Origin: Deltaproteobacteria bacterium | GTDB lineage: Bacteria > Acidobacteriota > Thermoanaerobaculia > Multivoradales > JAHZIX01 | DNA: 64,000 bases | Direction: 5' to 3' | Assembly: GCA_022601195.1 (NCBI GenBank) | Contig: JAHZIX010000010.1 | Span: forward strand, 62,001-126,000 | Shown here: piece by piece, positions 25,548 through 34,302 of the stretch | How positions within the stretch are numbered: position 1 is the stretch's first letter | Layout: every line of letters begins with the position of its first letter | Made by a program: the position numbers and the translations under genes | Notes under the pieces: generated by a model | Seen by the model: only the letters and a program-made list of their open reading frames with translations | The model's database searches: none | Told to the model about the DNA's origin: nothing

Positions 25548-26917
25548 AGCTCCGCCTTGGAGCCTTTTTGTTCGTCTCCTTGGTTCTCGCTGGCGTCGTC
25601 TGGTACGGATTCCAGAATAAGGCTCGAGACCAGGGAAGAAATCTGGTCCTGATCACTCTCGATACCCTCCGTGCCGACCACTTGGGGTTTTACGGCTACC
25701 CCAAGCCCACGAGTCCGGTGCTCGACCGTCTCGCCGCCTCCTCCATCGTCTTCGACCAAGCGATCAGTCAGTCCGCCGTGACTCCCGTGGCTCACGGGGC
25801 TCTGTTCACTGGCCTCAACCCTTACCGCAATGGTCTTCGATCACTGCACGGTGGCGAAGGGCACTCTCTGCCAGCGACCCAGACGACTCTTGCCGAGGTG
25901 ATGAAAGAAAACGGCTACGCAACGGCGGGCTTCGTCAGCGCTTTTCCCGCAACCCGCTACTACGGTTTGGAACAGGGCTTCGAACACTGGGACGAGGACT
26001 TCCAGGGTCACGACGGAGTCGGCCATATCTCCCCTACCGGAATCGTCTTCACGGGCAAAGCCCAACGCCGTGGCGACGAAACCCTGAAGCGCGCCAAGCA
26101 GTGGCTGAGGGACCGAGATGAGAGCCCGTGGTTCTTGTGGCTCCATCTATTCGATGTTCACGACGCCGAAATTCTGCCTCCCGTCGAGGTCCTCGGACAA
26201 TTCCCTCCCGCCAAGAGAGAGTCACCGGACATTCTTCGGGCCATTTATGATGCCGAGATTCGCTTTATCGACACCCAGATCGGCTCTCTCCTGAAGATGC
26301 TCGAGACGTCAAAGAGCCTGAAGAATACCGTCGTGGTGGTGGTTGGCGATCACGGTGAAGGTCTTGGGGACCACGATTGGTGGGGTCACTCCATCCTCTA
26401 CCAGGAACAGCTACGAGTCCCGTTCCTCATCCACAGCCCCAGCTTCTCAGAGGGTCGTCGCGTCTCTGAAATGGTACGGGCTGTCGACCTACTCCCTACG
26501 ATGGTCGACCTTTTGGGTGTCGAACCCCCCTTCGAATTGGAGGCTCTCGACGGCCAAAGCCTTGTTCCTTTGATAGAAGGAGAAGATACGTCACTCCCGG
26601 TCGCCTACAGCGAAAGCCTGAACGATCTTTTCGGCTACCAGGAGACTCCTTTCGGCCAAGATTCTCTCTACAGTCTGAATGATGGTCGATGGAAGTTGAT
26701 CCTACGCCGGCGAGGGGCTCAAGAGATCAGCACCCACCTTTTCGACCTGGCCAGAGACCCAAAAGAACTGACTGATCTCAGCCAGCAAGAGCCCCGGGAG
26801 GCCCAACGCCTAACGAGACTCCTTGACGGCCTGGGAGCGATGGCCGATGGCGCAGTTCCTCCCTCTATGGATCCCGAGGCATTGGAGCGGCTGAGGTCTC
26901 TGGGCTATGTAAACTGA
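25544..26917 (+). CDS. Membrane-anchored sulfatase-fold hydrolase (457 aa)
   Basis: An N-terminal signal anchor (residues 5-22) is followed by the alkaline phosphatase/sulfatase fold: [19 protein letters not shown] (metal Asp), then the nucleophile region [14 protein letters not shown], and [15 protein letters not shown] near residue 270. The nucleophile position holds Thr rather than the Cys or Ser needed for formylglycine, so a classical sulfatase is unlikely; phosphoester or phosphoglycerol chemistry is more probable. It is translationally coupled to hutU but need not share its pathway. Confidence 0.82.
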   Translation: MKLRLGAFLFVSLVLAGVVWYGFQNKARDQGRNLVLITLDTLRADHLGFYGYPKPTSPVLDRLAASSIVFDQAISQSAVTPVAHGALFTGLNPYRNGLRSLHGGEGHSLPATQTTLAEVMKENGYATAGFVSAFPATRYYGLEQGFEHWDEDFQGHDGVGHISPTGIVFTGKAQRRGDETLKRAKQWLRDRDESPWFLWLHLFDVHDAEILPPVEVLGQFPPAKRESPDILRAIYDAEIRFIDTQIGSLLKMLETSKSLKNTVVVVVGDHGEGLGDHDWWGHSILYQEQLRVPFLIHSPSFSEGRRVSEMVRAVDLLPTMVDLLGVEPPFELEALDGQSLVPLIEGEDTSLPVAYSESLNDLFGYQETPFGQDSLYSLNDGRWKLILRRRGAQEISTHLFDLARDPKELTDLSQQEPREAQRLTRLLDGLGAMADGAVPPSMDPEALERLRSLGYVN

Positions 26918-27174
26918 CCACCCACCTTCGAGCTCGAAGCGATCATCCTCAGTACCCTATCCCCATCCCCAATCTCCCCCTTCCCCTGGTGATACCCCGC
27001 GTCCGGCCGACGCTCTAACGGCCTGCAAAAAACCTTCCTGAAGTGAGTCCACACTCCTTCCAGGACGGAATAATTGATTCATCTCGAGCAGTTTTATCGC
27101 TTACAGAGGTAAGAGTGACTTCTCGCTCCGTGTTTTTCAACGGGGATCCTTTCAAATATTAAGGGGAGGCAAAT

Positions 27175-27486
27175 TTGATTCTTTTTCTAAATATCTTGGT
27201 TCAGGGGGCCATCCTAGCGATCTTGGTCTTTGCCATCGGCGGCGAGTATGCGGCCAACGACATGGGGCGCATGGTCTTTCTCATGCTGGGTGTCGGTATC
27301 GGCTCGGTAATGGCGAATTCCTACCTCGCCGAGCCCTTGTCCTTGATAGCAACAGCGGCCCTAGCTATCTTCCTGGTCTACTATCTCTGCCAAGTATCCA
27401 TGAAAAAGGCCTTATTCATCGTCGCTGCCTTCTCGGCGATATCGTTGGTCACCAACGCGGCTCTGACTGCGCTGGTTTCACCCTAG
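27175..27486 (+). CDS. Small integral membrane protein (103 aa)
   Basis: The start is TTG at 27175, preceded by GGGGAGG six bases away. Four hydrophobic segments are likely (residues 2-22, 33-50, 52-75, 80-100). There is no family I recognise. It stands alone between two sulfatase-fold genes, with the next gene converging 83 bp away. The clean ribosome site and consistent hydropathy support it as real. Confidence 0.65.
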   Translation: MILFLNILVQGAILAILVFAIGGEYAANDMGRMVFLMLGVGIGSVMANSYLAEPLSLIATAALAIFLVYYLCQVSMKKALFIVAAFSAISLVTNAALTALVSP

Positions 27487-27568
27487 AACTTGCGGGAACT
27501 GTGCAAGGAAGGGCCTCGGCGCCGGGCGAAGTGGACCTTCGGTCGTTCCATACTGTCTAGAGCCCCGG

Positions 27569-29470
27569 CTAAGGATCCGAACTGGAAAAGGCTTTGGCTC
27601 GATCCGCTAGAGACGGGTCCAACTCCACCGCCCGCCTTGCCGCCTGGCGAGCCCTCTCCCGGTCCCCAGCCCCCAATCGATAGCCCGCCAGAGTCAGAAA
27701 GTCGGCTCCGGTAGCCTCGGTCAAGCGAATCACCTGTTCCTGCGCTTCGGCTGCCCGGGCACCCTGCCCCGCTCCTCCCAGAGCGACGGCGAGATTGCTC
27801 CAACCCTCCGAGCGGCGAGGTTGGAGCCGCACCAATTCCATCCACTGAGGAATCGCCTCTTCCAAGCGGCCCGAGCGATGCAGCGCATCCGCTAGGGCAA
27901 AGCGAGCCTCCGCGCGCTCCGGGTCCTGTTCCACCGCCTGCCCAAGCCTCGTTGCCGCCCCTTTGAGATCACCGACTCGGAGCCGGGCGATGCCGCTGCG
28001 CAGGGTGGCGAATCGGTTCGTGGGCTCCTGTTCCAACACTTTTTCGAATACCTGGATCGCTTGGGGGAAGCGGCCGGCTTTGAGAAGGTCCTCTCCCGCT
28101 AGCAGCTCCCGCCGGAGGGCCACTCGGGCTTTGGGATCGGCGAGTCCGGTCTTGGGCGGCTCTTTGCCCGAGGAAGCACCGGAGCCCACATAGCCCAAGG
28201 ATCGAAGCCGAGCCAAGGTCGCTGGGTCGTCCACGGACTGGCTGGTGGACTGGGTCGTCTGCGCTTCCAATTGACGCATTTGGTCGATCAACCGACGAGC
28301 CGTCGGTCGCTCCTCGTCGATGCGGTTTCGGGTCTCCCCCGGGTCCCTACGCAGGTCATAAAGCTCCGGATCCGGCGCCGCGACGAGTTTCCAGCCATCG
28401 TGGCGCAGGGCTTTGAGAGGAGCCCAGCCGAAGTAGGTCCAAGGGAGAAGGGTTTCCAAAAAGGCCGGCGCCGGGTCGAGCTTTTCGCCCCGCAGGAGAG
28501 GCACCAAAGTTCGGCCGTCCGGTTCCGAGAAAGGTTCGAGGCCGAGAAGCTCCAGGGCCGTCGGCGCCAAGTCGATGAGGCGCACCGCCGCCGAGCTAGC
28601 ACCCGCTGCCACCTTCCCCGGCTGGTGGATCACCGACGCCACCACCATGGTGGAGTCGTAGAGAAAGTAACCGTGGGTTTCCTCCTCGTGCTCCCCCAAG
28701 GCTTCCCCATGGTCCGAGGTCACCATGGTCAGCACTTGCTCCGGCGGCAACAGCTTTTTCACCCCTGCTCGAAGCAGCCCGATGGCGTGGTCCGTAAAGG
28801 CCACTTCCCCCTCGTAGGCGCCCCGTTGGCCCGGCTTCCAAAAAGCCCGAGGCGGCTCATAGGGGTCGTGAGGATCGTAGTAGTGAATCCAAAGAAACCA
28901 AGGAGAGGGCGCCTCCTGGAGCCAGGCCAGAGCGGCCTCGGTAGTGGCTACGGCGGGCCGCTCCACGTAGCCTTCCCGGCCGGTCTCCATGACGTCGTCA
29001 TAGTGATCGAAACCGACGTCCAAACCGAATAGCTTCTGCAGGGGAAAGCCGCTGACGAAGGCAGCCGTGGCATACCCCTGGCCTCCGAGATGCCCCGCCA
29101 AAGTCACCGCCGCCGGGGGGACGACTTGGCCGTTGTCTCGCACCCCGTGATGCCGAGGCAGTTGGGCGGTCAGCAAAGAGGTGTGGGCCGGTAGGGTCAA
29201 CGGCAGCGGCGTCACCGTTTGGGGGAGTCGAAAGCCCGTTCGCGCCAGGGCATCCAGATGAGGAGTATCTCCACCGCCCCCAACCCAACCGAGGGCATCC
29301 GGGCGGAGGGTGTCCACCGTGATGAGCAGGAAGTTGGTCCCGAGAGCCGCACTCGGCTTCTGCTGTGCCCCAACCGAGAGAGCCTCTCCCGCGACAGCCC
29401 CAACCATGAAAAGCCACGGGAGAGCCCCAAGAAGCTTGTGGTGAATCTGCAAGGCTCTCATCGTTGTCAC
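27569..29470 (-). CDS. Exported sulfatase-fold hydrolase with C-terminal TPR repeats (633 aa)
   Basis: A signal sequence (residues about 15-36) leads into the sulfatase fold: LLITVDTLRPDALGW, LPLTLPAHTSLLTAQ and SDHGEALGEHEEETHG. As in the gene near 26 kb, the usual Cys of the nucleophile motif is Thr. After about residue 430 come four or five tetratricopeptide units (AIQVFEKVLEQEP, ATRLGQAVEQDPERAEARF), which may recruit partners. Fusion of this hydrolase to TPRs is common in Acidobacteriota, in my recollection. Its substrate is unknown. Confidence 0.85.
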   Translation of the reverse strand: MTTMRALQIHHKLLGALPWLFMVGAVAGEALSVGAQQKPSAALGTNFLLITVDTLRPDALGWVGGGGDTPHLDALARTGFRLPQTVTPLPLTLPAHTSLLTAQLPRHHGVRDNGQVVPPAAVTLAGHLGGQGYATAAFVSGFPLQKLFGLDVGFDHYDDVMETGREGYVERPAVATTEAALAWLQEAPSPWFLWIHYYDPHDPYEPPRAFWKPGQRGAYEGEVAFTDHAIGLLRAGVKKLLPPEQVLTMVTSDHGEALGEHEEETHGYFLYDSTMVVASVIHQPGKVAAGASSAAVRLIDLAPTALELLGLEPFSEPDGRTLVPLLRGEKLDPAPAFLETLLPWTYFGWAPLKALRHDGWKLVAAPDPELYDLRRDPGETRNRIDEERPTARRLIDQMRQLEAQTTQSTSQSVDDPATLARLRSLGYVGSGASSGKEPPKTGLADPKARVALRRELLAGEDLLKAGRFPQAIQVFEKVLEQEPTNRFATLRSGIARLRVGDLKGAATRLGQAVEQDPERAEARFALADALHRSGRLEEAIPQWMELVRLQPRRSEGWSNLAVALGGAGQGARAAEAQEQVIRLTEATGADFLTLAGYRLGAGDRERARQAARRAVELDPSLADRAKAFSSSDP

Positions 29471-29639
29471 TCCATCTCAGGCTAGGGTCGGCTGGGGTTT
29501 TCTCGCTCTGGAAAGGTTGAAAAAATGTCTTGGAGGAGCGTATACAAACACCCCTGCCGCAAGCTATAGTTTACGGTGAATTTTCGGACAATCCCGGCGA
29601 CTCACTGTTTTCGCCTCTACCAAGGAGCCTTGCACCGCC

Positions 29640-30218
29640 ATGTGTAAAAAATCTCTTGTCCTCTTAACTCTTTTTCTCGCGGTACCGTCCCTTGTGCTCG
29701 CTCAGGGCGTGACGACTCGCAGCCACCCTGATTTCGAAGGCCAGACAGCCAGCCCAGAAGACGGCGGCGACACCTGCCCTCCGGGCGTCATGGTGGCCGG
29801 CCCTCTCCCCTTCGTGGACTCCGGTGATACCTGCAATGGCTTCACGAACACCGTCTCGGCCTACACCGCCCCGTGCCTGACTTTCTCCTACCAAGGCGAA
29901 GACACCATCTACGAGCTCACCCTCGCCGCCGGTAATAACGTTAGTTTTTCGGCAGACCTAACGGGCTCCACCGGTGACCTGGCGATCTTCGTCATCGGCA
30001 CCTGCGGCGACGGAACCAGCTGTGTCATCTCCTCCCAGGACGCCATCGGACCCGGCGCCGGGCCGGAATTGATTGCTGCCCAGGCCTATACGCCGGGCAC
30101 CTACTTCGTCTACATCGACTCCTACTATGCAGCTGGCCAGGCTGGCAGCTGCGGCACCTACGAGCTCACCGTGGACGGTTCCCTGCCGGCGCAGCTCATG
30201 GGCTTCTCCATCGACTGA
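29640..30218 (+). CDS. Secreted protein with a PPC-like beta domain (192 aa)
   Basis: A standard signal peptide (residues 1-21, ending VLAQG) is followed by a cysteine-containing beta domain similar to bacterial pre-peptidase C-terminal modules: DTIYELTLAAGNNVSFSADL, then DLAIFVIGTCGDG and GTYFVYIDSYY. No catalytic domain is present, so it may be a binding or structural protein. The downstream hairpin at 30304-30330 probably ends its transcript or attenuates the next gene. Confidence 0.75.
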   Translation: MCKKSLVLLTLFLAVPSLVLAQGVTTRSHPDFEGQTASPEDGGDTCPPGVMVAGPLPFVDSGDTCNGFTNTVSAYTAPCLTFSYQGEDTIYELTLAAGNNVSFSADLTGSTGDLAIFVIGTCGDGTSCVISSQDAIGPGAGPELIAAQAYTPGTYFVYIDSYYAAGQAGSCGTYELTVDGSLPAQLMGFSID

Positions 30219-30303
30219 GGTACTCACTCGAAGCACTCGCCCAAGGCCTCGTTCGGTGAGTTGGCGAAAAACCTGGCTTTGAGCTGACACCAAACTCAGC
30301 TCC

Positions 30304-30330
30304 GCCCTCCCTGGCTTGCCTCGGGAGGGC
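30304..30330 (+). terminator. Hairpin between two secreted-protein genes
   Basis: GCCCTCCC (30304-30311) pairs with GGGAGGGC (30323-30330) around an 11-base loop. It has no clear U-run, so it could be a weak terminator or an attenuator. Confidence 0.55.
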
Positions 30331-30350
30331 ATCGCTGTTCTTGGAGAGCC

Positions 30351-31469
30351 GTGAAAAACCATCTTGAATACTGTTTTGCCCGCTGCATCCGCCTAGGGAT
30401 CGCCCGGGGCTTGGCCTGGGGGTTGGCTTTGGGGATGGCTACCGGACTAGTGCTCGCCGGACCGGCCAGCGCCGAGTTGATCTTCGATGCTTCCGGATTT
30501 CAGGTGATCGGCGAGCCTTATCAACACACTGTGTTTCACCACGAATTTCCCTTCACCAACCGAGGCGAGGAGCTCGTCAAGGTTCGGGAGATCGTCGATA
30601 TCCGGGGCACCGCCGAGATCCGCGTCGAGCCTCGGGAGATACCCCCGGGAGGCTCCGGTCGATTCATCGTCCAACAGCCTTTGGATCTCCTAGGAAGCTC
30701 CCACTACCGCTATGCCCTGATCACCGATGAGGCAGACGTAGAGCGCTACCGCTTGACTCTCTCCGCATTCATTCAGTCGGCCTATTCGCCAGAGAACATC
30801 CTGGTGGACTTCGGCTTCATCGACCCTCGGGAAGAGACCCTGGCCCGTCTTGAGCTCTTTAGTCGTGAAGTGGAAGCCCTGCGGATACTCCGGGCAGAGT
30901 CTCCTCCAGTTGCCGGCCCTCGCCTGGCCGGGTCGGAAAGAATCGGGATCGCCGGTGAGGGTGTCGACCAGGCCCTCGTCTGGCCCAAGGGGACCGCTCA
31001 GGGGACTCATGGGGGCTCCCTGGTGCTAGAGACCAACGTCGAGCACCAGCCGAGGATCGTCATCTCCTATCGGGCCAACGTATTCGGCCGAGTCGTACCC
31101 AGCGAGCACCCCATCGACCTCGGCCTGGGGCTCGCCGGCGATCCGGTGGAGAAGGTCGTGACTCTCACCAGCCGGGACAGAACCGCCATCGAGATGGAAC
31201 GCATCGAGATACCCGATGGTGAGGTCCGATCTTCATTGGGGGCATGCCCGGGAAGAGAACAGGATCTCTCCTGTCGACGGCTGACCTTGGAAGCCCTCAG
31301 TTCTGTCCCAAAGGTGTTGGGAAATGAGCTGCAGATTTTTCTCTCCGGAGAGGAAACACCCCTACCTCTGCGCTATCAAGCCCGCATCGTTGCGGCCGGT
31401 ACCCGCATCAAGCGCATTGAGATCTCAAACACTGAGGCCGCCGGTGAGGCTCCGGCGGAAACACCATGA
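30351..31469 (+). CDS. Exported DUF1573-like protein (372 aa)
   Basis: The start is GTG with GGAG upstream. A signal segment (residues about 17-42, ending PASAE) is followed by immunoglobulin-like beta domains: FHHEFPFTNRGEELVKVREI resembles the DUF1573 family. The usual Cys-Gly-Cys-Thr motif of that family is absent (DIRGTAEIR instead). Two or three such domains fill the protein. Its stop overlaps the ATG of the next gene (ATGA), so the two form an operon. Confidence 0.7.
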   Translation: MKNHLEYCFARCIRLGIARGLAWGLALGMATGLVLAGPASAELIFDASGFQVIGEPYQHTVFHHEFPFTNRGEELVKVREIVDIRGTAEIRVEPREIPPGGSGRFIVQQPLDLLGSSHYRYALITDEADVERYRLTLSAFIQSAYSPENILVDFGFIDPREETLARLELFSREVEALRILRAESPPVAGPRLAGSERIGIAGEGVDQALVWPKGTAQGTHGGSLVLETNVEHQPRIVISYRANVFGRVVPSEHPIDLGLGLAGDPVEKVVTLTSRDRTAIEMERIEIPDGEVRSSLGACPGREQDLSCRRLTLEALSSVPKVLGNELQIFLSGEETPLPLRYQARIVAAGTRIKRIEISNTEAAGEAPAETP

Positions 31470-31945
31470 GACTCCCAACTCCAGCACCCCGGCGGCGGTC
31501 GATGAAGCTCTCCTGGCGGTCGCTGATCTCGGTGGGAGCGCTGGTCTTAACAGGATCCCTGGCGTGTACGAGCGCTCTGCCATCACCTAGCCAGCCAGCA
31601 ACCGATCTACCAGCCTCAGAGTTATCGGCTACATCCCAGGGAGACGCCCCCAAGATAGCGCCCCCTCAGGCCGTCCTTCGTTGGCAGGCCACCCAGGAGA
31701 AGCAGACCTATGGCTATCTGGTCTACCGGTCGGAGAGCCGTGAAGGCCCTTTCCTCCGAGTGGGTACGACCATCGTGCGGGCCAAGGGTGGAGAGGCGGT
31801 CCACAGTTATGAATTCATCGATGACGACGTCCTCCCTGGCAACACCTACTTCTACTACCTCGACCAAATCAGTCTGAATGGCATCAAGAGCCGCTTCTCC
31901 GGGGTCTTGGCCAAGGTCGTCGAGGCGGGTGAGAGACAGCCTTGA
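31466..31945 (+). CDS. Predicted lipoprotein with fibronectin-III-like fold (159 aa)
   Basis: The first ATG overlaps the previous stop; an alternative ATG at 31502 (MKLSWRS) would place the signal peptide better. The lipobox is LTGSLAC. After a Pro/Ser linker, a single fibronectin III-like unit can be seen: YGYLVYRSESREGPF, then YEFIDDDVLPGNTYFYYL. This type of domain often mediates binding in secreted proteins. The function is unknown, and the operon partner is also exported. Confidence 0.7.
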   Translation: MRLPTPAPRRRSMKLSWRSLISVGALVLTGSLACTSALPSPSQPATDLPASELSATSQGDAPKIAPPQAVLRWQATQEKQTYGYLVYRSESREGPFLRVGTTIVRAKGGEAVHSYEFIDDDVLPGNTYFYYLDQISLNGIKSRFSGVLAKVVEAGERQP

Positions 31946-31948
31946 GCT

Positions 31949-32377
31949 TCACGCTTCAGCGCGGAAGGGATTCTCCACTCGTAGACCTTGCCATTGCCAA
32001 CCATGATGCAGGTGCTCCGTTAGCAGCGTCGTGCACTGTGCTTGATGGGCCGAATGCAGAATGATCGCATCCCAAAGAGAAACCTGATGATCTTGGCTCG
32101 TCTCGACGGCCCTCAGGATCATCGCCGGGTCGACTTGGATGATCGTCATCTCCAAGAGACTCTCTAGGATTTCTCTCGCTTCTGAGGGCGGTAGTGGAGG
32201 CTTCAACTTTCTGGTTACGGTGACGTAAAACTCCTGCAAAGCCTGCGTGCTGACAACCACCGCTCCCGCCTGAGCCAGTTTGGAGAAAACCTCTTGGGCT
32301 CGTCTCCTCTTCGTCGGTTCATGGCGATCGAAAAGGTAGACGAGAATATTGGTATCGAGAAAGGCCTTAGCGTTCAT
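31949..32377 (-). CDS. VapC-type PIN domain toxin (142 aa)
   Basis: A PIN-domain ribonuclease. The first acidic residue is in AFLDTNILVYLFDRH, the second in ALQEFYVTV, and the third in SLWDAIILHSA; these coordinate the metal. The ATG at 32377 overlaps the end of the antitoxin gene by 11 bases. The pair forms a type II toxin-antitoxin module, and its RNA target is unknown. Confidence 0.88.
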   Translation of the reverse strand: MNAKAFLDTNILVYLFDRHEPTKRRRAQEVFSKLAQAGAVVVSTQALQEFYVTVTRKLKPPLPPSEAREILESLLEMTIIQVDPAMILRAVETSQDHQVSLWDAIILHSAHQAQCTTLLTEHLHHGWQWQGLRVENPFRAEA

Positions 32378-32597
32378 TGAGCTCGTCTCGGGTCCAAGCC
32401 CTTCCCTCACTGCTGGTTTCGATCCTCGATGCCCGTTCCAAGATCTTGTTTGCTGCCACTCGTTGCCGGGAATCAGCTCCAGCGTAGGACTCCAAATACT
32501 CTCTCAGTAGAGCGTTGACGGAAGTCCCTTGCTGCAGCGCCCGGATGCGTGCTGAGCGCAGAACCCCCTCTTCGATAGCCACTGTCAGGTTTGCCAT
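32367..32597 (-). CDS. RHH-type antitoxin paired with VapC (76 aa)
   Basis: The ATG at 32597 has a perfect AGGAGG site. A strand-helix-helix start (NLTVAIEEGVLRSARIRAL, GTSVNALLREYLESY) fits the ribbon-helix-helix DNA-binding fold, and the C-terminal part would neutralise the toxin. A 13-bp palindrome upstream is a candidate operator for autoregulation. Confidence 0.8.
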   Translation of the reverse strand: MANLTVAIEEGVLRSARIRALQQGTSVNALLREYLESYAGADSRQRVAANKILERASRIETSSEGRAWTRDELNER

Positions 32598-32637
32598 GGT
32601 GCCTCCTGGCTCAAACTCTACTCCCATCTCGATCTAT

Positions 32638-32650
32638 CCGTGCTACACGG
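32638..32650. promoter_or_regulatory. Operator-like palindrome upstream of the VapBC pair
   Basis: CCGTG-CTA-CACGG is a perfect inverted repeat about 40 bp upstream of the antitoxin start. It lies between possible TTACAC and GATAGA promoter hexamers on the minus strand, where a repressor would block transcription. Confidence 0.5.
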
Positions 32651-32738
32651 GTTCAGTGTAACTCGGCCGACATCGTTCAACGGGAGCTAGCGTCCCTAGG
32701 AGGGTTGATCTCAGCTCGGTGTAGCCGCGATTTCCACC

Positions 32739-33731
32739 TCACGCCCGGGGATGAAACCGATCGTACAGGCCTCGCATGCGGTGTTGGTGAATGTGGGTGT
32801 AGATCTCCGTCGTAGAAATGTCTGAATGACCCAGCATCATCTGGACCGCCCGTAGGTCAGCGCCGTGCTCCAGTAAGTGAGTCGCAAAGCTGTGGCGCAA
32901 GACATGGGGAGACACCTTCGGAAGGCCCAACCCAACGGCGTAGCCTTTGAGAATCTTCCAGAACCCTTGGCGAGTCATGAGCTTGCCTCGCCGATTGACA
33001 AAGAGGCCGCTGTGAGGATCCCGGGCTATGAGCTCCGGCCTGGCCTCTCCCTGGTAGCGAGCCAACCACAGCTGCGCCTGCTCCCCCACCGGCACCACCC
33101 TCTCCTTGCCTCCTTTACCGGACAGGAGAAGAAAATCCACCGAGCTCTGGCGCCCTCCTTGCTCGGCCATGCCCCGGAGGTTGGCGAGATCGAGGGAGAT
33201 GAGCTCCGAGACCCGCAGACCGGTGGCGTAGAGCAGCTCGATCATGGAGCGGTCCCGAAGCCCTAGGGGAGTGCTGATATCCGGGGCTTGTAGAAGTGAT
33301 TGCACCTGCGATTCCGAGAGTACCTTGGGCAGTGGGCGCCCCAACCTGGGGCGCAGCAAATGCTGCGCGGGATTGTCCTGGCGCTCCCCTACCTCGACCA
33401 GGTGCTGGTAGAAGCCCCGCAGGGAGGAAATGGCTCGGTTGATGGTCCGAGGCGAGCGCCCTTGGCGAGTGAGAGAACGCAAATGAGCGGCCAAGTCATG
33501 GCGGTCGGCGCTGAGGAGATTCTTCCCCGTCTCAGCCAGAGTTTCCGCCAACCGCTCCAGGTCAGAGCTATAGGCAAGGGTGGTGTTCTCGCTTAGGCGA
33601 CGCTCCGTCAGCAAGGCGTCCAAATAGCCCTGGAGCACCCGCTTCCAAACTGTGTGGGGAGTTCCGCTGGTCACCCCACCAGGGTATGTCGTGAGACTCC
33701 GCCCCGTCCACTGCTGTCCACGGCTTTCCAC
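32739..33731 (-). CDS. XerC/XerD-type tyrosine recombinase (330 aa)
   Basis: The N-terminal SAM-like domain (about residues 28-115) and the catalytic domain are complete. The catalytic residues are in TGLRVSELISL, KGGKERVVPV, SPHVLRHSFATHLLEHG, and GHSDISTTEIYTH. It is closest in form to the chromosome-dimer-resolving XerC/D proteins. The first 25 or so residues are atypical, so the true start may be later. No attachment site or prophage gene was seen, so a housekeeping role is likely. Confidence 0.9.
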   Translation of the reverse strand: MESRGQQWTGRSLTTYPGGVTSGTPHTVWKRVLQGYLDALLTERRLSENTTLAYSSDLERLAETLAETGKNLLSADRHDLAAHLRSLTRQGRSPRTINRAISSLRGFYQHLVEVGERQDNPAQHLLRPRLGRPLPKVLSESQVQSLLQAPDISTPLGLRDRSMIELLYATGLRVSELISLDLANLRGMAEQGGRQSSVDFLLLSGKGGKERVVPVGEQAQLWLARYQGEARPELIARDPHSGLFVNRRGKLMTRQGFWKILKGYAVGLGLPKVSPHVLRHSFATHLLEHGADLRAVQMMLGHSDISTTEIYTHIHQHRMRGLYDRFHPRA

Positions 33732-33785
33732 GGCTTTCTCTCTCCCGAAGCGCGGTTGTCCTGGGGAGGCTTGTCGTGAGGCGGC

Positions 33786-33823
33786 TTGTCGTGGAGCGTT
33801 TCAATCACTATACTCAAATTGAG
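33786..33823 (+). promoter_or_regulatory. Promoter with overlapping palindrome upstream of PadR gene
   Basis: TTGTCG (33786-33791) and TATACT (33809-33814) are 17 bases apart. The palindrome CTCAA-A-TTGAG (33813-33823) overlaps the -10 box, so bound PadR would block RNA polymerase. Confidence 0.6.
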
Positions 33824-33870
33824 CATGTTTCCCATTCTAGCTACCTGAGCTTCGGATACCCAAGCTTTGG

Positions 33871-34287
33871 ATGCCTATCAGGCTAGTTTCCACCCCGAGG
33901 AGAGTCTCTTTGAGCTCCAACCTGAACTCGCCGAGCGCCGCGCCCCCCTCTAGCAAGCCACCCATGAATCCCGTGGAATTCTTGGTTCTTGTAGCTCTGG
34001 CCGAGGGAGACCTCCACGGCTATGGCTTGGTGCGAGACATCGAAACACGAACGGAAGGTCGCGTCAGCCTGCGGCCAGGCAATCTCTACCGGGTACTCGA
34101 TCGCTTGCTGGAAAGGGGCCTGCTGGAAAAGGCGGATCGCAAGCCCGCGGGTGCTAGCGACCACCAACAACGACAGTACTACCGCATTACCGCTGAGGGC
34201 CACCGCCAAGCCACGGCAGAGGCAGAATGGTTGTCCCGAGTCGTCGCAACCGCCCAGGGCCTCGGTGCCGCCACAGAGCCGGCCTGA
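33871..34287 (+). CDS. PadR family transcriptional regulator (138 aa; 107 aa from the inner ATG)
   Basis: A winged-helix regulator: EFLVLVALAEGDLHGYGLV is the canonical start of the fold, followed by GNLYRVLDRLLERGLLEK and QYYRITAEG (wing). An inner ATG at 33964 gives a protein of family length, so the first 31 residues may not be translated; neither start has a good ribosome site. It lies 15 bp upstream of a large permease gene, an arrangement typical of PadR-controlled ADOP permeases. Autoregulation is inferred from the palindrome over its promoter. Confidence 0.88.
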   Translation: MPIRLVSTPRRVSLSSNLNSPSAAPPSSKPPMNPVEFLVLVALAEGDLHGYGLVRDIETRTEGRVSLRPGNLYRVLDRLLERGLLEKADRKPAGASDHQQRQYYRITAEGHRQATAEAEWLSRVVATAQGLGAATEPA

Positions 34288-34302
34288 GCCAGAGGTGAAG
34301 TG

